NCBI RefSeq assembly: GCF_014207965.1
Contig: NZ_JACHLM010000003.1
Location: forward strand, 248,001-312,000
Length of the DNA: 64,000 bases
Source: Brevundimonas bullata
GTDB taxonomy: Bacteria; Pseudomonadota; Alphaproteobacteria; Caulobacterales; Caulobacteraceae
Direction: 5' to 3'
This document shows, one piece after another, positions 9,549-19,743 of the stretch. The position numbers were made by a program, and so were the translations under genes. The notes below the pieces were generated by a model that did not search any database, was not told the DNA's origin, and was given only the letters and a program-made list of their open reading frames with translations. Every line of letters begins with the position of its first letter. Position 1 is the stretch's first letter.

Positions 9549-9702
9549 CGGGTCGGCTCCTTGGTGTTCATTCTGAGGACGGCGGCCTCAAGCTTGGCTA
9601 TATCGTTGGTCAGCTAGACTGCGGCGCCGCGTCGCGCCAGACGCGATAACGCACAGTTTATGGGAATGGCTCCGCTCGTGATCTCACGAAGCCGTAAACC
9701 CG

Positions 9703-11091
9703 TCAGGCCGGGCAGGAATCCGCGCCCTGACCAATGCCCAGGCTGGCCGGCGGCGCGTCCAGCAGGCCCGACCAGGCCGGGTCCGACCCGCGCCCGTCAT
9801 AACCCGCCTGCGCCACCACCCGGCCCGACAGGTCGACGGTCCATAGCCGCGTGTCGCCGCCCGGGGTCTGGCGCGCAAAGGCGATATAGCGGCCGTTCGG
9901 GGCCCAGGACGGACCTTCCTCGAAATAGCTGGACGACAGGATGCGCTCGCCCGTCCCGTCCGACTTCATCACGCCGATGTGGAAGCGCCCGCCCGACTGC
10001 TTGGTGAAGGCGATCAGGTCGCCGCGCGGGCTCCAGGCCGGGGCGGTATAGCTGCCGCCGCCGCGACTGATGGCGCGCTGGCCCGAGCCGTCCGCCCGCA
10101 TCGTATAGAGCCTGGCCGAACCCGAGCGGTCCGAGGTGAAGACGATCTGGCCGCCGTCCGGGCTGAACGACGGCGAGGTGTCGATGCCGGGATCGGACGT
10201 CAGGCGCGACAGCTGGCGCGTGCGCAGGTTCATCACATAGACGTCGGTGTTGCCGCCGCGGATGATCGAGAAGGCGATCTTGGTCCCGTCGTTCGAGAAG
10301 CGCGGGGCCAGCACCTGCCCGTCGAATTCGCCCAGGCTTTCACGGCGCCCGGTCGACAGGTTGTACAGGTAGATGCGGCTGTAATCCTTGCCCAGGGCCA
10401 CATAGGTGACCTCGTCCGGGTTGGACGCCGAGAAGCGCGGCGACATGATGATCTCGTCGCCCTGGGTCAGGAAGACGGGGTTGTAGCCGTCCTGATCGAC
10501 GATGGTCAGACGCGACAGCTTGTTCAGCTGGGTGCCGCTCTCCGACACGAACAGGACGCGCGAATCAAAGAAGCCCGCCTCGCCCGTCATGCGCTGATAG
10601 ATGACGTCGGAAATCTTGTGCGCGATCCGGCGCCACTGCTCCGACGTGGCCGTGAACTGATAGCTGACCAGCTGGCACTGACGGTAGGGATCATACAGGC
10701 GGAAGCCCACGTCCACACGACCGTCCGCGCGCGGCGTCACCCCGCCGTACAGCACCGCCTGGGCCCCGATCGAGGTCCACTGCGGGAAGTTGGGCGCATT
10801 GGCCAGGGTCAGGCCGGTTTCGATGAAGCTGGCCGGGTTCAGCGGATCAAAGAAGCCGGACCGCTTCAGGTTGCCGCTGATGACATTGGAAATCTGCGGC
10901 CCGTTCTGCCCGGTGAAGGGCACGACGGCGATCTGCAACGGACGCAGCACGCCCTCGTCCACCACCACGTCCTGCATCGGCGCGGTCGCCGCCGTCGCCT
11001 GAGGCTGGGTCTGGGCTGATGCAGGCTGGACCATCGCCGGGGCCGCCATGACGACCGCCGCGGCCGAAGCAAGGAGAAGGTGCAGACGCAT
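9703..11091 (-). CDS. tolB: Tol-Pal system translocation protein TolB
   Basis: TolB is the periplasmic beta-propeller that shuttles between Pal and the TolQRA complex. The 462-residue precursor has a signal peptide (about 1-27, ending PASAQ), an N-terminal domain with VPFTGQNGPQISNVISGNLK, and repeated propeller blades such as FSPDGGQIVFTSDRSGSARL and APAWSPRGDLIAFTKQSGG. The tolA-tolB gap is enlarged to 316 bp by a family-C repeat, which is unusual for this compact operon. Confidence 0.97.
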   Translation of the reverse strand: MRLHLLLASAAAVVMAAPAMVQPASAQTQPQATAATAPMQDVVVDEGVLRPLQIAVVPFTGQNGPQISNVISGNLKRSGFFDPLNPASFIETGLTLANAPNFPQWTSIGAQAVLYGGVTPRADGRVDVGFRLYDPYRQCQLVSYQFTATSEQWRRIAHKISDVIYQRMTGEAGFFDSRVLFVSESGTQLNKLSRLTIVDQDGYNPVFLTQGDEIIMSPRFSASNPDEVTYVALGKDYSRIYLYNLSTGRRESLGEFDGQVLAPRFSNDGTKIAFSIIRGGNTDVYVMNLRTRQLSRLTSDPGIDTSPSFSPDGGQIVFTSDRSGSARLYTMRADGSGQRAISRGGGSYTAPAWSPRGDLIAFTKQSGGRFHIGVMKSDGTGERILSSSYFEEGPSWAPNGRYIAFARQTPGGDTRLWTVDLSGRVVAQAGYDGRGSDPAWSGLLDAPPASLGIGQGADSCPA

Positions 11092-11220
11092 GAGAAGAGC
11101 TCCCGGAGTTGGACGGATCGTCGGTCCTTATCGTCAGACCGTAGGACAAAAACCAGCTTGTGAAAGACAAGCTTGCCCCGGAATGGGGCGACTTTCAGAC
11201 TTTGGCGACGCCGCCCCGCT

Positions 11221-11390
11221 ATCCTCCCCCGTTTACGGGGGAGGGGGACCGCCGCAGGCGGTGGAGGGGGCGGCTGCATCCACAGGGTTTGGAAGGATCG
11301 GCGTCACCCGGCGGCCAAACCTCGGCGCCCGACCTCGCCCCCTCCACCATGCTGCGCATAGTCCCCCTCCCCCGCTTCGCAGGGGAGGAT
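11221..11390. repeat. Family C paired palindromic element between tolA and tolB
   Basis: The left arm ATCCTCCCCCGTTTACGGGG plus GAGGGGGACCGCCGCAGGCG faces an inverted right arm ending GCTTCGCAGGGGAGGAT at 11390. Inside them the signatures GGTGGAGGGGGCGG and CGCCCCCTCCACC form a second inner dyad. Related copies are at 14763-14894 and a single arm at 23520-23546. Apart from this element, nothing was recognised in the gap 11092-11407. Confidence 0.8.
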
Positions 11391-11407
11391 CGCAAGGCCA
11401 GCCAGCC

Positions 11408-12289
11408 CTATCGCCCCCCGCACTGACGCGCGGTTTCAAACCGGAACGGCACGTCCTGCGCCTGGAACCCCGCAGGCACCGTGAACGGCGAGGTCGCGCG
11501 CAGCGCCCGCAGCATGGCCTCCGACGCAGCGCGCCAGGTCGGGTCGCTGCGCGTATCCTGCAGGCGCGGCGTCCCGATGATGTCGCCATCAGCGCTCAAC
11601 CGCACCGTGACGCGGATCACCAGTTCGTCCATCCCCGGCATGTCGCAGTTCAGATTCCAGTTCGGCGTCACCTGTCCGCCCAGGGCCGCCAACTGCGGGC
11701 CGGTGGCGCGCGAGGCCGTCCCCGCCCCCTGCTGACCCGTCGCGGGCCTGCCCCGGTTCGGCGTCGGGCGCGGCGGGCCGGCCAGGGCGTCCAGGTCCAG
11801 ACCGGGCGCGGGCTTGGCGGGCGCCGGGCGCGCCGGGGCGGGCGGCGTCGGACGCGCGGGCGCGGGCGCGGGCGGGGTCGGACGCGGCGGGGTCGGCGTC
11901 GGGCGCGGCGCCGGGGGCGTCGGCTTGGGCGGCGTGGGTCGCGGCGTCGGCGCAGGCGTCGGACGGGGCGCCGGGGGCGTCGGAACCGGCTTGGGCGCAG
12001 GCGGCGTCGGACGCGGCGCAGGCGGCGGCGGCGTCGGCTTGGGCTCCGGCGGAACCGGCTCGGGCGGCGTCTCGACCGGGGCGGTGGCGCCGTCCTCGGG
12101 CGAGGGCTCGGGCTGCGGATTGTCGGCGGGGGCGGCGGCGATCTCGATGTCCGAGACGATCGACACCGGCACCGAGTTCACCAGCGGCTTGGGCTCATCC
12201 ACCTTGGACGACCACGACACGAGCGCGAGCGCCACCACCCCGGCGTGCAGCGCGAGCGATCCGACAATGGCGGGACTGGGTCGACGCAA
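11408..12289 (-). CDS. tolA: Cell envelope integrity protein TolA
   Basis: TolA links the inner-membrane TolQR motor to TolB and Pal. The 293-residue protein has one N-terminal membrane helix (about 9-27), a long Pro-rich spacer (about 55-175) made of repeated PTPPAPRP-type units, and a compact C-terminal TonB/TolA-like domain (about 195-290). The helical Ala/Lys domain II of enterobacterial TolA is replaced by this polyproline-like stalk, as is usual in this lineage. It starts 5 bp after tolR. Identification rests on position, architecture and the C-terminal domain. Confidence 0.92.
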   Translation of the reverse strand: MRRPSPAIVGSLALHAGVVALALVSWSSKVDEPKPLVNSVPVSIVSDIEIAAAPADNPQPEPSPEDGATAPVETPPEPVPPEPKPTPPPPAPRPTPPAPKPVPTPPAPRPTPAPTPRPTPPKPTPPAPRPTPTPPRPTPPAPAPARPTPPAPARPAPAKPAPGLDLDALAGPPRPTPNRGRPATGQQGAGTASRATGPQLAALGGQVTPNWNLNCDMPGMDELVIRVTVRLSADGDIIGTPRLQDTRSDPTWRAASEAMLRALRATSPFTVPAGFQAQDVPFRFETARQCGGR

Positions 12290-12294
12290 AGCCG

Positions 12295-12756
<462 letters not shown>

Positions 12757-12759
12757 GGA

Positions 12760-13512
<753 letters not shown>

Positions 13513-13672
13513 GCGGCGTCCTTGGGTCAGTCCGATGTCGTCCTGCCCTTATCGAGCGGGCGGACATGGCGGTTTCATGGCGGCGGGTCTAGCGGTCGTC
13601 GGCTCCTGCGTCACGGGGGGCCGATCTGACAAGCGCGTTATTGCGTAGCTGCGCCGCAAAAGGCGCCGCGTC

Positions 13673-13816
13673 TCTCCCTCCCCGTTCGGGGAGGGTGGTC
13701 GCGCAGCGACCGGGTGGGGAGGGCTCGGCGATACGGGCGCGGCGCCTGATTTGCCGAAGCGCCCCCACCCGGCTTCAGCTACGCCTCAGCCACCCTCCCC
13801 ATGAAGGGGAGGGAGA
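13673..13816. repeat. Family B paired palindromic element between ybgC and tolQ
   Basis: The arms TCTCCCTCCCCGTTCGGGGA and its inverted partner (CCCTCCCCATGAAGGGGAGG, ending GAGA) enclose about 100 bp. Inner signatures are GTCGCGCAGCGACCGGGTGG and CCACCCGGCTTCAGCTACGC. Copies of very similar length and layout are at 21544-21688 and 43037-43181. It sits in the 317-bp gap between ybgC and tolQ, in which no gene was found. Confidence 0.85.
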
Positions 13817-13829
13817 AGTCCCCGCCTCA

Positions 13830-14276
13830 TCACTCCCCCGTCAGCCACGGCCCCACCAGCTCCACCAACCGCTTCGTCGGCCGGCGCGGCCGCCCGTCCA
13901 GATGGATGCAGACCGCGACCACGTCCGCCCGACACAGCACCTCGCCGTCGCGCTCCACCGTCTGCCGGATGATCAGCCTCGGCCCCTTGATCGCCTCATA
14001 GCGGGTGCGCACCACCAGGGCGTCGTCGATCCGCGCGGGCTTGGCGTACCTGATGTTCAGCTCGGCCACGACAAAGGCCAGCGGCTCGTCCTGATCCAGC
14101 AGCTCGGCGTGACCGACTCCCGCCAGCCGCAGGAAATCCGACCGCCCCCGCTCGAAATAGCGCACATAGTTGGCGTGATAGACCAGGCCGGTGAAGTCGG
14201 TGTCCTCGTAATAGACCCGCACCGGCAGCAGATGATCCAGCCCGTCAAAGCGGCCGGCGGTCGGTTGGTCGGTCAT
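13830..14276 (-). CDS. ybgC: Tol-Pal-associated acyl-CoA thioesterase YbgC
   Basis: The 148-residue hot-dog-fold thioesterase carries the 4-hydroxybenzoyl-CoA thioesterase-type motif VYYEDTDFTGLVYHANYVRY (about 20-39) with its catalytic Asp, then FERGRSDFLR. YbgC hydrolyses acyl-CoA or acyl-ACP and is the usual first gene of tol-pal operons. It lies 2 bp after the preceding small membrane-protein gene, so the two are co-transcribed. Confidence 0.95.
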   Translation of the reverse strand: MTDQPTAGRFDGLDHLLPVRVYYEDTDFTGLVYHANYVRYFERGRSDFLRLAGVGHAELLDQDEPLAFVVAELNIRYAKPARIDDALVVRTRYEAIKGPRLIIRQTVERDGEVLCRADVVAVCIHLDGRPRRPTKRLVELVGPWLTGE

Positions 14277-14278
14277 GA

Positions 14279-14680
14279 TCAGCCCTGAGCGGAAGTCGTC
14301 GCCGAGGCCTTAGCCGTCGAGGCCGCTGCGTTGAAGCCCGGACAGAACTCCGCCTTCATATCCGCGAACTCGGCGCCCAGGGGATCGTCGCCCATCAGGA
14401 TGCGATTGGGCCGCGAGACGAAGGCTACGGCCTGTTTCTGTCCGGCGATCCCGGCGTAGCCGCAGACGGCGCGGCGCTTGCCGGCTTCCAGATACCGCAC
14501 CTCGGCGGTCGGCCCCATCTGCGCCCTGACCTGGGTCAGGGCGCGTTCCGCCGGCGTCGCCTGCTTCGGCCCGAACCGCGCGCCCTGGTTCAGCGCCACC
14601 AGGCTCAGCGCCCCGAGCAGCAGCACCGCCGCGCCCAGCACGGCGATCTTCTGGTCCGTCCCGATCCCGCCTCGCGCCAT
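14279..14680 (-). CDS. Small single-pass membrane protein of unknown function
   Basis: The start is taken at the ATG encoding MARGGIGTDQK, nine codons inside the longest frame, because a GGGAG ribosome-binding site precedes it. The 133-residue product has one membrane helix (about 13-33, AVLGAAVLLLGALSLVAL) and then a soluble domain with two Cys residues (VCGYAGIAGQ and AEFCPGF) that could form a disulfide. The tail is Ala/Ser/Thr-rich. It lies between ruvB and ybgC, 2 bp from ybgC. No characterised family was recognised. Confidence 0.75.
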   Translation of the reverse strand: MARGGIGTDQKIAVLGAAVLLLGALSLVALNQGARFGPKQATPAERALTQVRAQMGPTAEVRYLEAGKRRAVCGYAGIAGQKQAVAFVSRPNRILMGDDPLGAEFADMKAEFCPGFNAAASTAKASATTSAQG

Positions 14681-14762
14681 CGCCCGTCTCCCTTCAAGCG
14701 CCAGCATGGCCGGGTTTGAGAGATCGGTGAAGTCCTTTTGCGAGCCGTTCCGAACAGCGCCT

Positions 14763-14894
14763 CTTTCCTCCCCATTTCATGGGGAGGGGGACCGCGTAGC
14801 GGTGGAGGGGGCGGCGCAGACATCTGACGTGGAGTCGCCCCCTCCGTCACGTCGCTGCGCGCCGCGCCACCTCCCCATGAAATGGGGAGGAAAG
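14763..14894. repeat. Family C paired palindromic element
   Basis: CTTTCCTCCCCATTTCATGG at 14763 and its exact inverse complement at 14875-14894 bracket about 90 bp. The inner motifs are GGGACCGCGTAGCGGTGGAG and CGCCCCCTCCGTC. The layout matches 11221-11390. It lies between ruvB and the small membrane-protein gene, ending 6 bp before the ruvB stop codon. Confidence 0.85.
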
Positions 14895-14899
14895 AAAGC

Positions 14900-15931
14900 C
14901 TACTTCCCGAACAGATCCGGCGGCGGCGCCGCCTGAACCTTGGGCGCCTCCAGCCCCAGATGCTCATAGGCCCGCGCACAGGCCACCCGCCCGCGCGGCG
15001 TGCGCATGATGAAGCCCTGTTGCAGCAGATAGGGCTCGATCACGTCCTCGACCGCATCGCGCGCCTCGGCGATCGCGGCCGCCAGCGTATCCATGCCCAC
15101 TGGCCCGCCGCCGTAGTTCTCGATCAGGGCCTTGAGAAAGCGCCGGTCCAGACTGTCCAGCCCCTGCTCATCCACCTCCAGCCGCGCCAGGGCCCGCGCC
15201 GCCGACAGTGCGTCGATGGTCTTGCCCTCGGCGTCGGCGAAGTCCCGCACCCGGCGCAACAGCCGCCCGGCGATGCGCGGCGTGCCCCGCGCCCGACGCG
15301 CGATCTCCATCGCCCCGTCCTCGGTGATGGCCGCGCCCATCTTGCGCGCCGCCCCCCGGATCACCGCCGTCAGCTCCTCCGGCGTATAGAACTCCAGCCG
15401 CAGCGGAATGCCGAAGCGGTCCCTCAGCGGCGTGGCCAGCAAGCCCGCCCGCGTCGTCGCCCCGACCAGGGTGAAGGGCGCCAGATCGATGCGCACGCTG
15501 CGCGCCGACGGCCCCTCGCCGATGATCAGGTCCAGCACATGGTCCTCCATCGCCGGATAGAGGATCTCCTCCACCAGCGGCGACATGCGGTGAATCTCAT
15601 CGATGAACAGGACGTCGCGCGGCTCCAGATTGGTCAGGATCGCCGCCAGATCGCCCGCCTTGGCAAGGATCGGCCCCGACGTGGCCCGGAACCCCACGCC
15701 CAGCTCGCGCGCCACGATCTGCGCCAGCGTCGTCTTGCCCAGACCGGGAGGCCCGAACAGCAGGACGTGATCCAGCGCCTCAGCCCGCCCGCGCGCCGCG
15801 TCGATAAAGACCTTCAGATTGCCCTTGGCCGCCGACTGACCGACGAACTCGGACAGGGTCTGGGGCCGCAGCGCGCGGTCGTGCTTTTCGCCCGGCTCGG
15901 CGTCGGCGGAAATGATGCGCTCGTCGGTCAT
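14900..15931 (-). CDS. ruvB: Holliday junction branch-migration ATPase RuvB
   Basis: RuvB is the hexameric AAA+ motor that, with RuvA, drives Holliday-junction migration. The start is set at [12 protein letters not shown] (343 residues); the longer frame upstream only translates the neighbouring repeat. Walker A GPPGLGKT (about 62-69), Walker B FIDEIHR (about 113-119), sensor 1 [11 protein letters not shown] and the winged-helix C-terminus ([15 protein letters not shown]) are all visible. The ribosome-binding site AGGGG lies at the very edge of a family-D repeat. Confidence 0.97.
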   Translation of the reverse strand: MTDERIISADAEPGEKHDRALRPQTLSEFVGQSAAKGNLKVFIDAARGRAEALDHVLLFGPPGLGKTTLAQIVARELGVGFRATSGPILAKAGDLAAILTNLEPRDVLFIDEIHRMSPLVEEILYPAMEDHVLDLIIGEGPSARSVRIDLAPFTLVGATTRAGLLATPLRDRFGIPLRLEFYTPEELTAVIRGAARKMGAAITEDGAMEIARRARGTPRIAGRLLRRVRDFADAEGKTIDALSAARALARLEVDEQGLDSLDRRFLKALIENYGGGPVGMDTLAAAIAEARDAVEDVIEPYLLQQGFIMRTPRGRVACARAYEHLGLEAPKVQAAPPPDLFGK

Positions 15932-15944
15932 GCGCCTGCCCCTC

Positions 15945-16095
15945 CCTTCTCCCTTGAGGGGAGAAGGTGGCTCGCGAAGCGAGACGGATGAGGGTGAGGC
16001 CCGACACGAGTCCACCCTTCTCCGAATGAGTGCGCGGACACGACACCCTCATCCGAGCGCCTCCGGCGCCCACCTTCTCCCCTCAAGGGAGAAGG
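15945..16095. repeat. Family D paired palindromic element between ruvA and ruvB
   Basis: CCTTCTCCCTTGAGGGGAGA at 15945 and the inverse complement at 16076-16095 enclose about 110 bp. Inner signatures are GGTGGCTCGCGAAGCGAGAC, GGATGAGGGTG and the mirrored CACCCTCATCC. A single arm of the family is at 557-607. The element begins 14 bp before the ruvB ATG and fills the ruvA-ruvB gap. Confidence 0.85.
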
Positions 16096-16112
16096 CATGA
16101 TTTCGGTGCACC

Positions 16113-16736
16113 TCACCGCCCCAACTCCTGCAGGGCCGCGCGGATCACCGCCGGCAGCTCTGCCTCGTCGCCCAGCCGGATCAGCGCCTGATCCACGGCC
16201 CGGCGCGCATTAACCTCGGCGATACCCAGCCCCAGCAGGGCCGCGACCGCCTCGCCCGTCACGCTCGGCGGCGGCGGAGCCGCGGCGACCTCGGCGTGGA
16301 CGCCCGGCGCGCTCGGCGCGAAATGCCCGTCGCCCAGAGGCTTGCCCTTCAGTTCGGTGACGATGCGCAAGGCCAGCTTCGGCCCCACGCCGTTGGCGCG
16401 GCCCACCGCCGCCTTGTCCTCGCGCGCCACGGCGCTGGCCAGCTCCCCCGGCGGCAGCACGTCCAGCACGCTCAGCGCCGCCTTCGGCCCCACGCCCTGA
16501 ATGGCCAGCAGCACGGTGAAGGCCCGGCGCTCGTCCCGCGACAGGAAGCCGTACAGACGCGGCCCCGCGTCCTCGCTCCACTGGCTGTGAATATAGAGGG
16601 TCGTCTCGTCGCCCGGCGCCGGCAACCGCCCCAGGGTCCGCGCCCCGCAGGCGGCGACATAGCCCACCCCGCCGCAGTCGATCAGGCATTCCGCCTCTCC
16701 GACCTCAGCCAGAACCCCGCGCAACCGCCCGATCAT
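16113..16736 (-). CDS. ruvA: Holliday junction-binding protein RuvA
   Basis: RuvA binds the four-way junction as a tetramer and loads RuvB. The 207-residue protein has the N-terminal OB fold ([20 protein letters not shown]), the helix-hairpin-helix repeats ([20 protein letters not shown] and [16 protein letters not shown]), a variable linker with AAAPPPP, and the C-terminal RuvB-binding three-helix domain. It overlaps the end of ruvC by 4 bp (ATGA), giving translational coupling. Confidence 0.96.
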   Translation of the reverse strand: MIGRLRGVLAEVGEAECLIDCGGVGYVAACGARTLGRLPAPGDETTLYIHSQWSEDAGPRLYGFLSRDERRAFTVLLAIQGVGPKAALSVLDVLPPGELASAVAREDKAAVGRANGVGPKLALRIVTELKGKPLGDGHFAPSAPGVHAEVAAAPPPPSVTGEAVAALLGLGIAEVNARRAVDQALIRLGDEAELPAVIRAALQELGR

Positions 16737-17251
16737 GCCGCGCCCCTCAAACTCGCCGTCAAACTCAAACTCCGCCGATGGTGCGCATGGGTGATCGCCA
16801 CCGCCAGCGCATCCGCCGCATCCGCCTTCACGTCGCCCGCCGCCGGCAACAGCCGCTTGATCATGAAGGCCACCTGGCTCTTGTCCGCCTGCCCCGCCCC
16901 GACGACCGCCTTCTTGACCAGGCTGGGGGCGTACTCGGCCACGCTCAGCCCCGCCCTTGCCGGCGCCAGCATGACCGCCGCCCGCGCATGGCCCAGCTTC
17001 AACGTCGAGGCCCCGTTCACGTTGACGAAGACCTCCTCGATCGCCGCCTCGTCACAGGCATAGGCCGCGCAGATCGACCCCACCTCCTCCAGCAGATGCA
17101 GCAGCCGCTCTGGAAAAGGCGCCTTCTCGGCGGGCGCCACCACGCCGTGCGCGATCCAGCGCAGGCGGCTGCCCTCGCTTTCGATCACGCCCCAGCCGGT
17201 GCGGCGCAAACCGGGGTCCAGCCCCAGGATTCGAGTCGATACGTTCGTCAT
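16733..17251 (-). CDS. ruvC: Holliday junction resolvase RuvC
   Basis: The 172-residue RNase-H-fold endonuclease cuts Holliday junctions symmetrically. The first catalytic Asp lies in [14 protein letters not shown] (about 8-21), the Glu in [12 protein letters not shown], and the C-terminal acidic pair in [19 protein letters not shown]. It heads the ruvC-ruvA-ruvB cluster; yebC, its usual neighbour, is about 3.2 kb away. Confidence 0.96.
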   Translation of the reverse strand: MTNVSTRILGLDPGLRRTGWGVIESEGSRLRWIAHGVVAPAEKAPFPERLLHLLEEVGSICAAYACDEAAIEEVFVNVNGASTLKLGHARAAVMLAPARAGLSVAEYAPSLVKKAVVGAGQADKSQVAFMIKRLLPAAGDVKADAADALAVAITHAHHRRSLSLTASLRGAA

Positions 17252-17322
17252 TCGTTCCAGTCATGCCCCAAAGAGGGTTAGCGAACAATGACCGGATAAT
17301 TCAGGCGACGCCGCGTCTCGCG

Positions 17323-17550
17323 TCACGACGACGGACAGCCGCGCATCGAGCGACGCACAAGCCATATTAGGCCGCTGATCCCCAACGCTCCCATGGAAAA
17401 CAACGATGTGGCCCAGAACTCTTCTGGAATCGAACGATTCAAAATCGCTTCACCAACAGTCATGATCCCGCTCACCAAACCAATGAAGGCGGCCATTAAC
17501 ATCGGGAAGATGAGACCATACCTGAAACGTTGCCTGAACTTGTCCATCAT
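17323..17550 (-). CDS. Small two-helix membrane protein
   Basis: The 75-residue protein has a short basic N-terminus and two hydrophobic helices (LIFPMLMAAFIGLVSGIMTV, about 13-32, and FSMGALGISGLIWLV, about 50-65), ending in an RR-containing tail. Size and topology resemble the DUF2798 family, but the similarity is only of pattern. It begins 3 bp after the stop of the first MgtC-like gene and is probably translated from the same transcript. Its codon choice is visibly less GC-biased than that of its neighbours. Confidence 0.6.
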   Translation of the reverse strand: MMDKFRQRFRYGLIFPMLMAAFIGLVSGIMTVGEAILNRSIPEEFWATSLFSMGALGISGLIWLVRRSMRGCPSS

Positions 17551-17553
17551 CTC

Positions 17554-18258
17554 TCAGTCGTCCCTCGGCATGACCGAGAACCCCGCCAGCCCCGTCTGCT
17601 CGCCCAGCCGCATCGACAGATCATGAACCCGCAGCGGCATCGGCCCGCGCGCCTTGATGTGGTGTTCGTGGATCAGGCCGTCATGGCTGACCACATGGCC
17701 GATGCGCACCGGCTTCAGCCCGCTGTCGCTCAGCAGATCGCGCAGCACCGCCTCGCCGGGCGCCGCCCCCCGCGTCCAGCGCAGCGTCACGTCCATCACC
17801 CCCACGTGCGGCAGACGCGCATCGAGGAACCTCAGGATGGCCAGCACCAGCAGGGTCGCGCCGCCGGCGATCAGGCCCAGGTCCCACATGCCGATGCCGA
17901 ACATCACCCCGACCGCCGAAGTGGTCCACAGCGACGCCGCCGTGGTCAGGCCGTGGACCGAGAAGCCCTCGCGGAAGATGACCCCGGCGCACAGGAAGCC
18001 GATGCCCGTCAGGATGCCGTGCGACATCCGGGTCGGGTCGATCACCAGTCTCTGATCCGGCAGGGCGACGAAGGCCCAGGTCGCCTGATGCATGGCCGCC
18101 AGCATCAGGACGCAGGAGGTCATGCAGACCAGGATATGGGTGCGGAACCCCGCCGGATGCCCGTGATAGGTCCGCTCGATCCCGATCAGACCGCCCGCCG
18201 TCATCGCCGCCGCCACCGGGGCGATCAAGGCCCAGTCCACTGTTCCGGCCATCGTCAT
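17554..18258 (-). CDS. MgtC/SapB family membrane protein (copy 1)
   Basis: The 234-residue protein has the five-helix MgtC/SapB core: AAAMTAGGLIGIERTYHGHP, AGFRTHILVCMTSCVLMLAA, and MSHGILTGIGFLCAGVIFRE followed by VHGLTTAASLWTTSAVGVMF. The C-terminal part is a soluble domain of about 75 residues. The family includes Salmonella MgtC, linked to magnesium limitation and F-ATPase inhibition, but most family members are uncharacterised. A paralogue lies immediately upstream. ATG at 18258 follows a TTGAGG site; a second ATG two codons later is possible. Confidence 0.88.
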   Translation of the reverse strand: MTMAGTVDWALIAPVAAAMTAGGLIGIERTYHGHPAGFRTHILVCMTSCVLMLAAMHQATWAFVALPDQRLVIDPTRMSHGILTGIGFLCAGVIFREGFSVHGLTTAASLWTTSAVGVMFGIGMWDLGLIAGGATLLVLAILRFLDARLPHVGVMDVTLRWTRGAAPGEAVLRDLLSDSGLKPVRIGHVVSHDGLIHEHHIKARGPMPLRVHDLSMRLGEQTGLAGFSVMPRDD

Positions 18259-18320
18259 GTCCCAACCTCAAGCTGCACAGGACCGCCCACCGTGGACCGC
18301 GCCGCTGACGGCGGCAAGCC

Positions 18321-19019
18321 TCAGTCGTCGCGCGGGTCCAGCAGGTAGTCCGTCACCCCCGGCAGGGCGCACAGCCGCGCCGCCAGCGTCTTCAGCTCGG
18401 CCTCGCTCCCGGCCTTGATGCGCCAGCTGCGCCGCACCGTCGCCCCGCCGTCGATCAGCTCGAACCGGTCATGATGGGGCGCCGGATCAATGGCCTTCAG
18501 CGCCGCCTCGACCTCGGCCTCGGGCGACGGCCCGTCGCGCCGCCAGCGCACCTCGACATCGGTCAGAACCCGCGCCGGCAACCGCACGCTGACCAGCCGC
18601 AACGCCACCAGGATCAATCCCGTGACCACCGTCCCCACGACGCCGAGGGTGAACAGCCCCGCCCCGAACAACAGGCCGATGGCCGAGGTGATCCACAGGC
18701 TCGCCGCCGTCGTCAGCCCGTGGATGGAAAACCCGGTGCGGAAGATCACCCCTGCGCACAGAAAGCCGATGCCGGTCAGGACCCCGTGCGCCATCCGCGT
18801 CGGGTCGGTGACGATGTTCTCGTCCGGCAGGGCGCGAAACGCCCAGTCCGCCTGCCCCATGGCCGCCAGCATCAGCAGGGCCGAGGCCAGACTGACCAGG
18901 ATATGGGTGCGGAATCCCGCCGCCCGGCCGCGCCATTCGCGCTCGAAGCCGATCAGCCCCCCGGCCACGACGGCGCCGAGGATGGGCAGGGCGAAACTCT
19001 CGATCTCTGACAGGTTCAT
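18321..19019 (-). CDS. MgtC/SapB family membrane protein (copy 2)
   Basis: The 232-residue protein is clearly a paralogue of its downstream neighbour. It shows AGGLIGFEREWRGRAAGFRT, MAHGVLTGIGFLCAGVIFRT and FSIHGLTTAASLWITSAIG in the same order, with a similar soluble C-terminal domain (about 150-230) that ends in the shared PRDD motif. The two genes are 62 bp apart and co-directional, so an operon made by tandem duplication is likely. The roles of the two copies cannot be separated from sequence. Confidence 0.88.
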   Translation of the reverse strand: MNLSEIESFALPILGAVVAGGLIGFEREWRGRAAGFRTHILVSLASALLMLAAMGQADWAFRALPDENIVTDPTRMAHGVLTGIGFLCAGVIFRTGFSIHGLTTAASLWITSAIGLLFGAGLFTLGVVGTVVTGLILVALRLVSVRLPARVLTDVEVRWRRDGPSPEAEVEAALKAIDPAPHHDRFELIDGGATVRRSWRIKAGSEAELKTLAARLCALPGVTDYLLDPRDD

Positions 19020-19055
19020 CTTGCGGCAACGGTCTGCCGCGACGCGTCGTTCCGC

Positions 19056-19604
19056 CTATTCGAGCCGATAGCGAATGGTGAAGGCGATCTGGCTCTCGAC
19101 GGGCTGGCCATCCTCCAGACGCGGTCGAACCCGCGCCTTCAACGTCGCCTTCACCGCCTGCTCGCCAAAGCCGACGCCCGCCGGCGCCTCCTCGGCGATC
19201 CGGCAAGCTTGCACGCCGCCGTCGGCTCGGGTCCGGCACTCCAGCCTGACCACGCCGCTCTCTTCACCCGCTCGCAGCGCCGCCCGCGGAAACTCAGGCT
19301 GCGGCGCCTGCAGCCAGACCGGATTGAGGACCGCCTCTCCCACATCGTTCATATAGGGCGCCGGCGCCGGGCTCGGCTCCTCGGGCGGCACGGTATAGGA
19401 GGACAGGGTTTCAGACGGCGTCCTCTCGGCTGCGGGCGGCAGGTCGATCCGCACCCGCACCGTGGACAGAACCCAGGCCGCGCCCGCCATCACCAGCAGG
19501 CTCGCGACCCAGACGCCCAGCTTGACCCACAGCCAGACCGGCCCCTCTACCGGCGGCGCGCTCGCCCCCGGCATATCCCGGCGCGGATCCTGATCTTCAG
19601 TCAT
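19056..19604 (-). CDS. TonB-like energy transducer protein
   Basis: The start is set at MTEDQDPRRDMPG (182 residues), preceded by GGGGGGCT; the longer frame adds an implausible N-terminus. There is one membrane helix at about 24-46, a Pro-rich periplasmic linker, and a C-terminal TonB-type domain. That domain shows PQPEFPRAALRAGEESGVVR, then LECRTRADGGVQACRIAEEA and the closing IAFTIRYRLE. It could energise an outer-membrane receptor or act as a structural TonB-like protein. No exbBD genes are adjacent. Confidence 0.8.
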   Translation of the reverse strand: MTEDQDPRRDMPGASAPPVEGPVWLWVKLGVWVASLLVMAGAAWVLSTVRVRIDLPPAAERTPSETLSSYTVPPEEPSPAPAPYMNDVGEAVLNPVWLQAPQPEFPRAALRAGEESGVVRLECRTRADGGVQACRIAEEAPAGVGFGEQAVKATLKARVRPRLEDGQPVESQIAFTIRYRLE

Positions 19605-19743
19605 TTCAGCCCCCCGCCTCTCCGTCCCGAACAAGCTTAGCAAGACGTCCACGCAGACGGAAACACCCCTCCCGGCTCCGCTTGCTCGCAACCGACATCG
19701 GGCGCATCATTCGCCAATCCGCGATCGCCGAAAGGAAGCCGCC

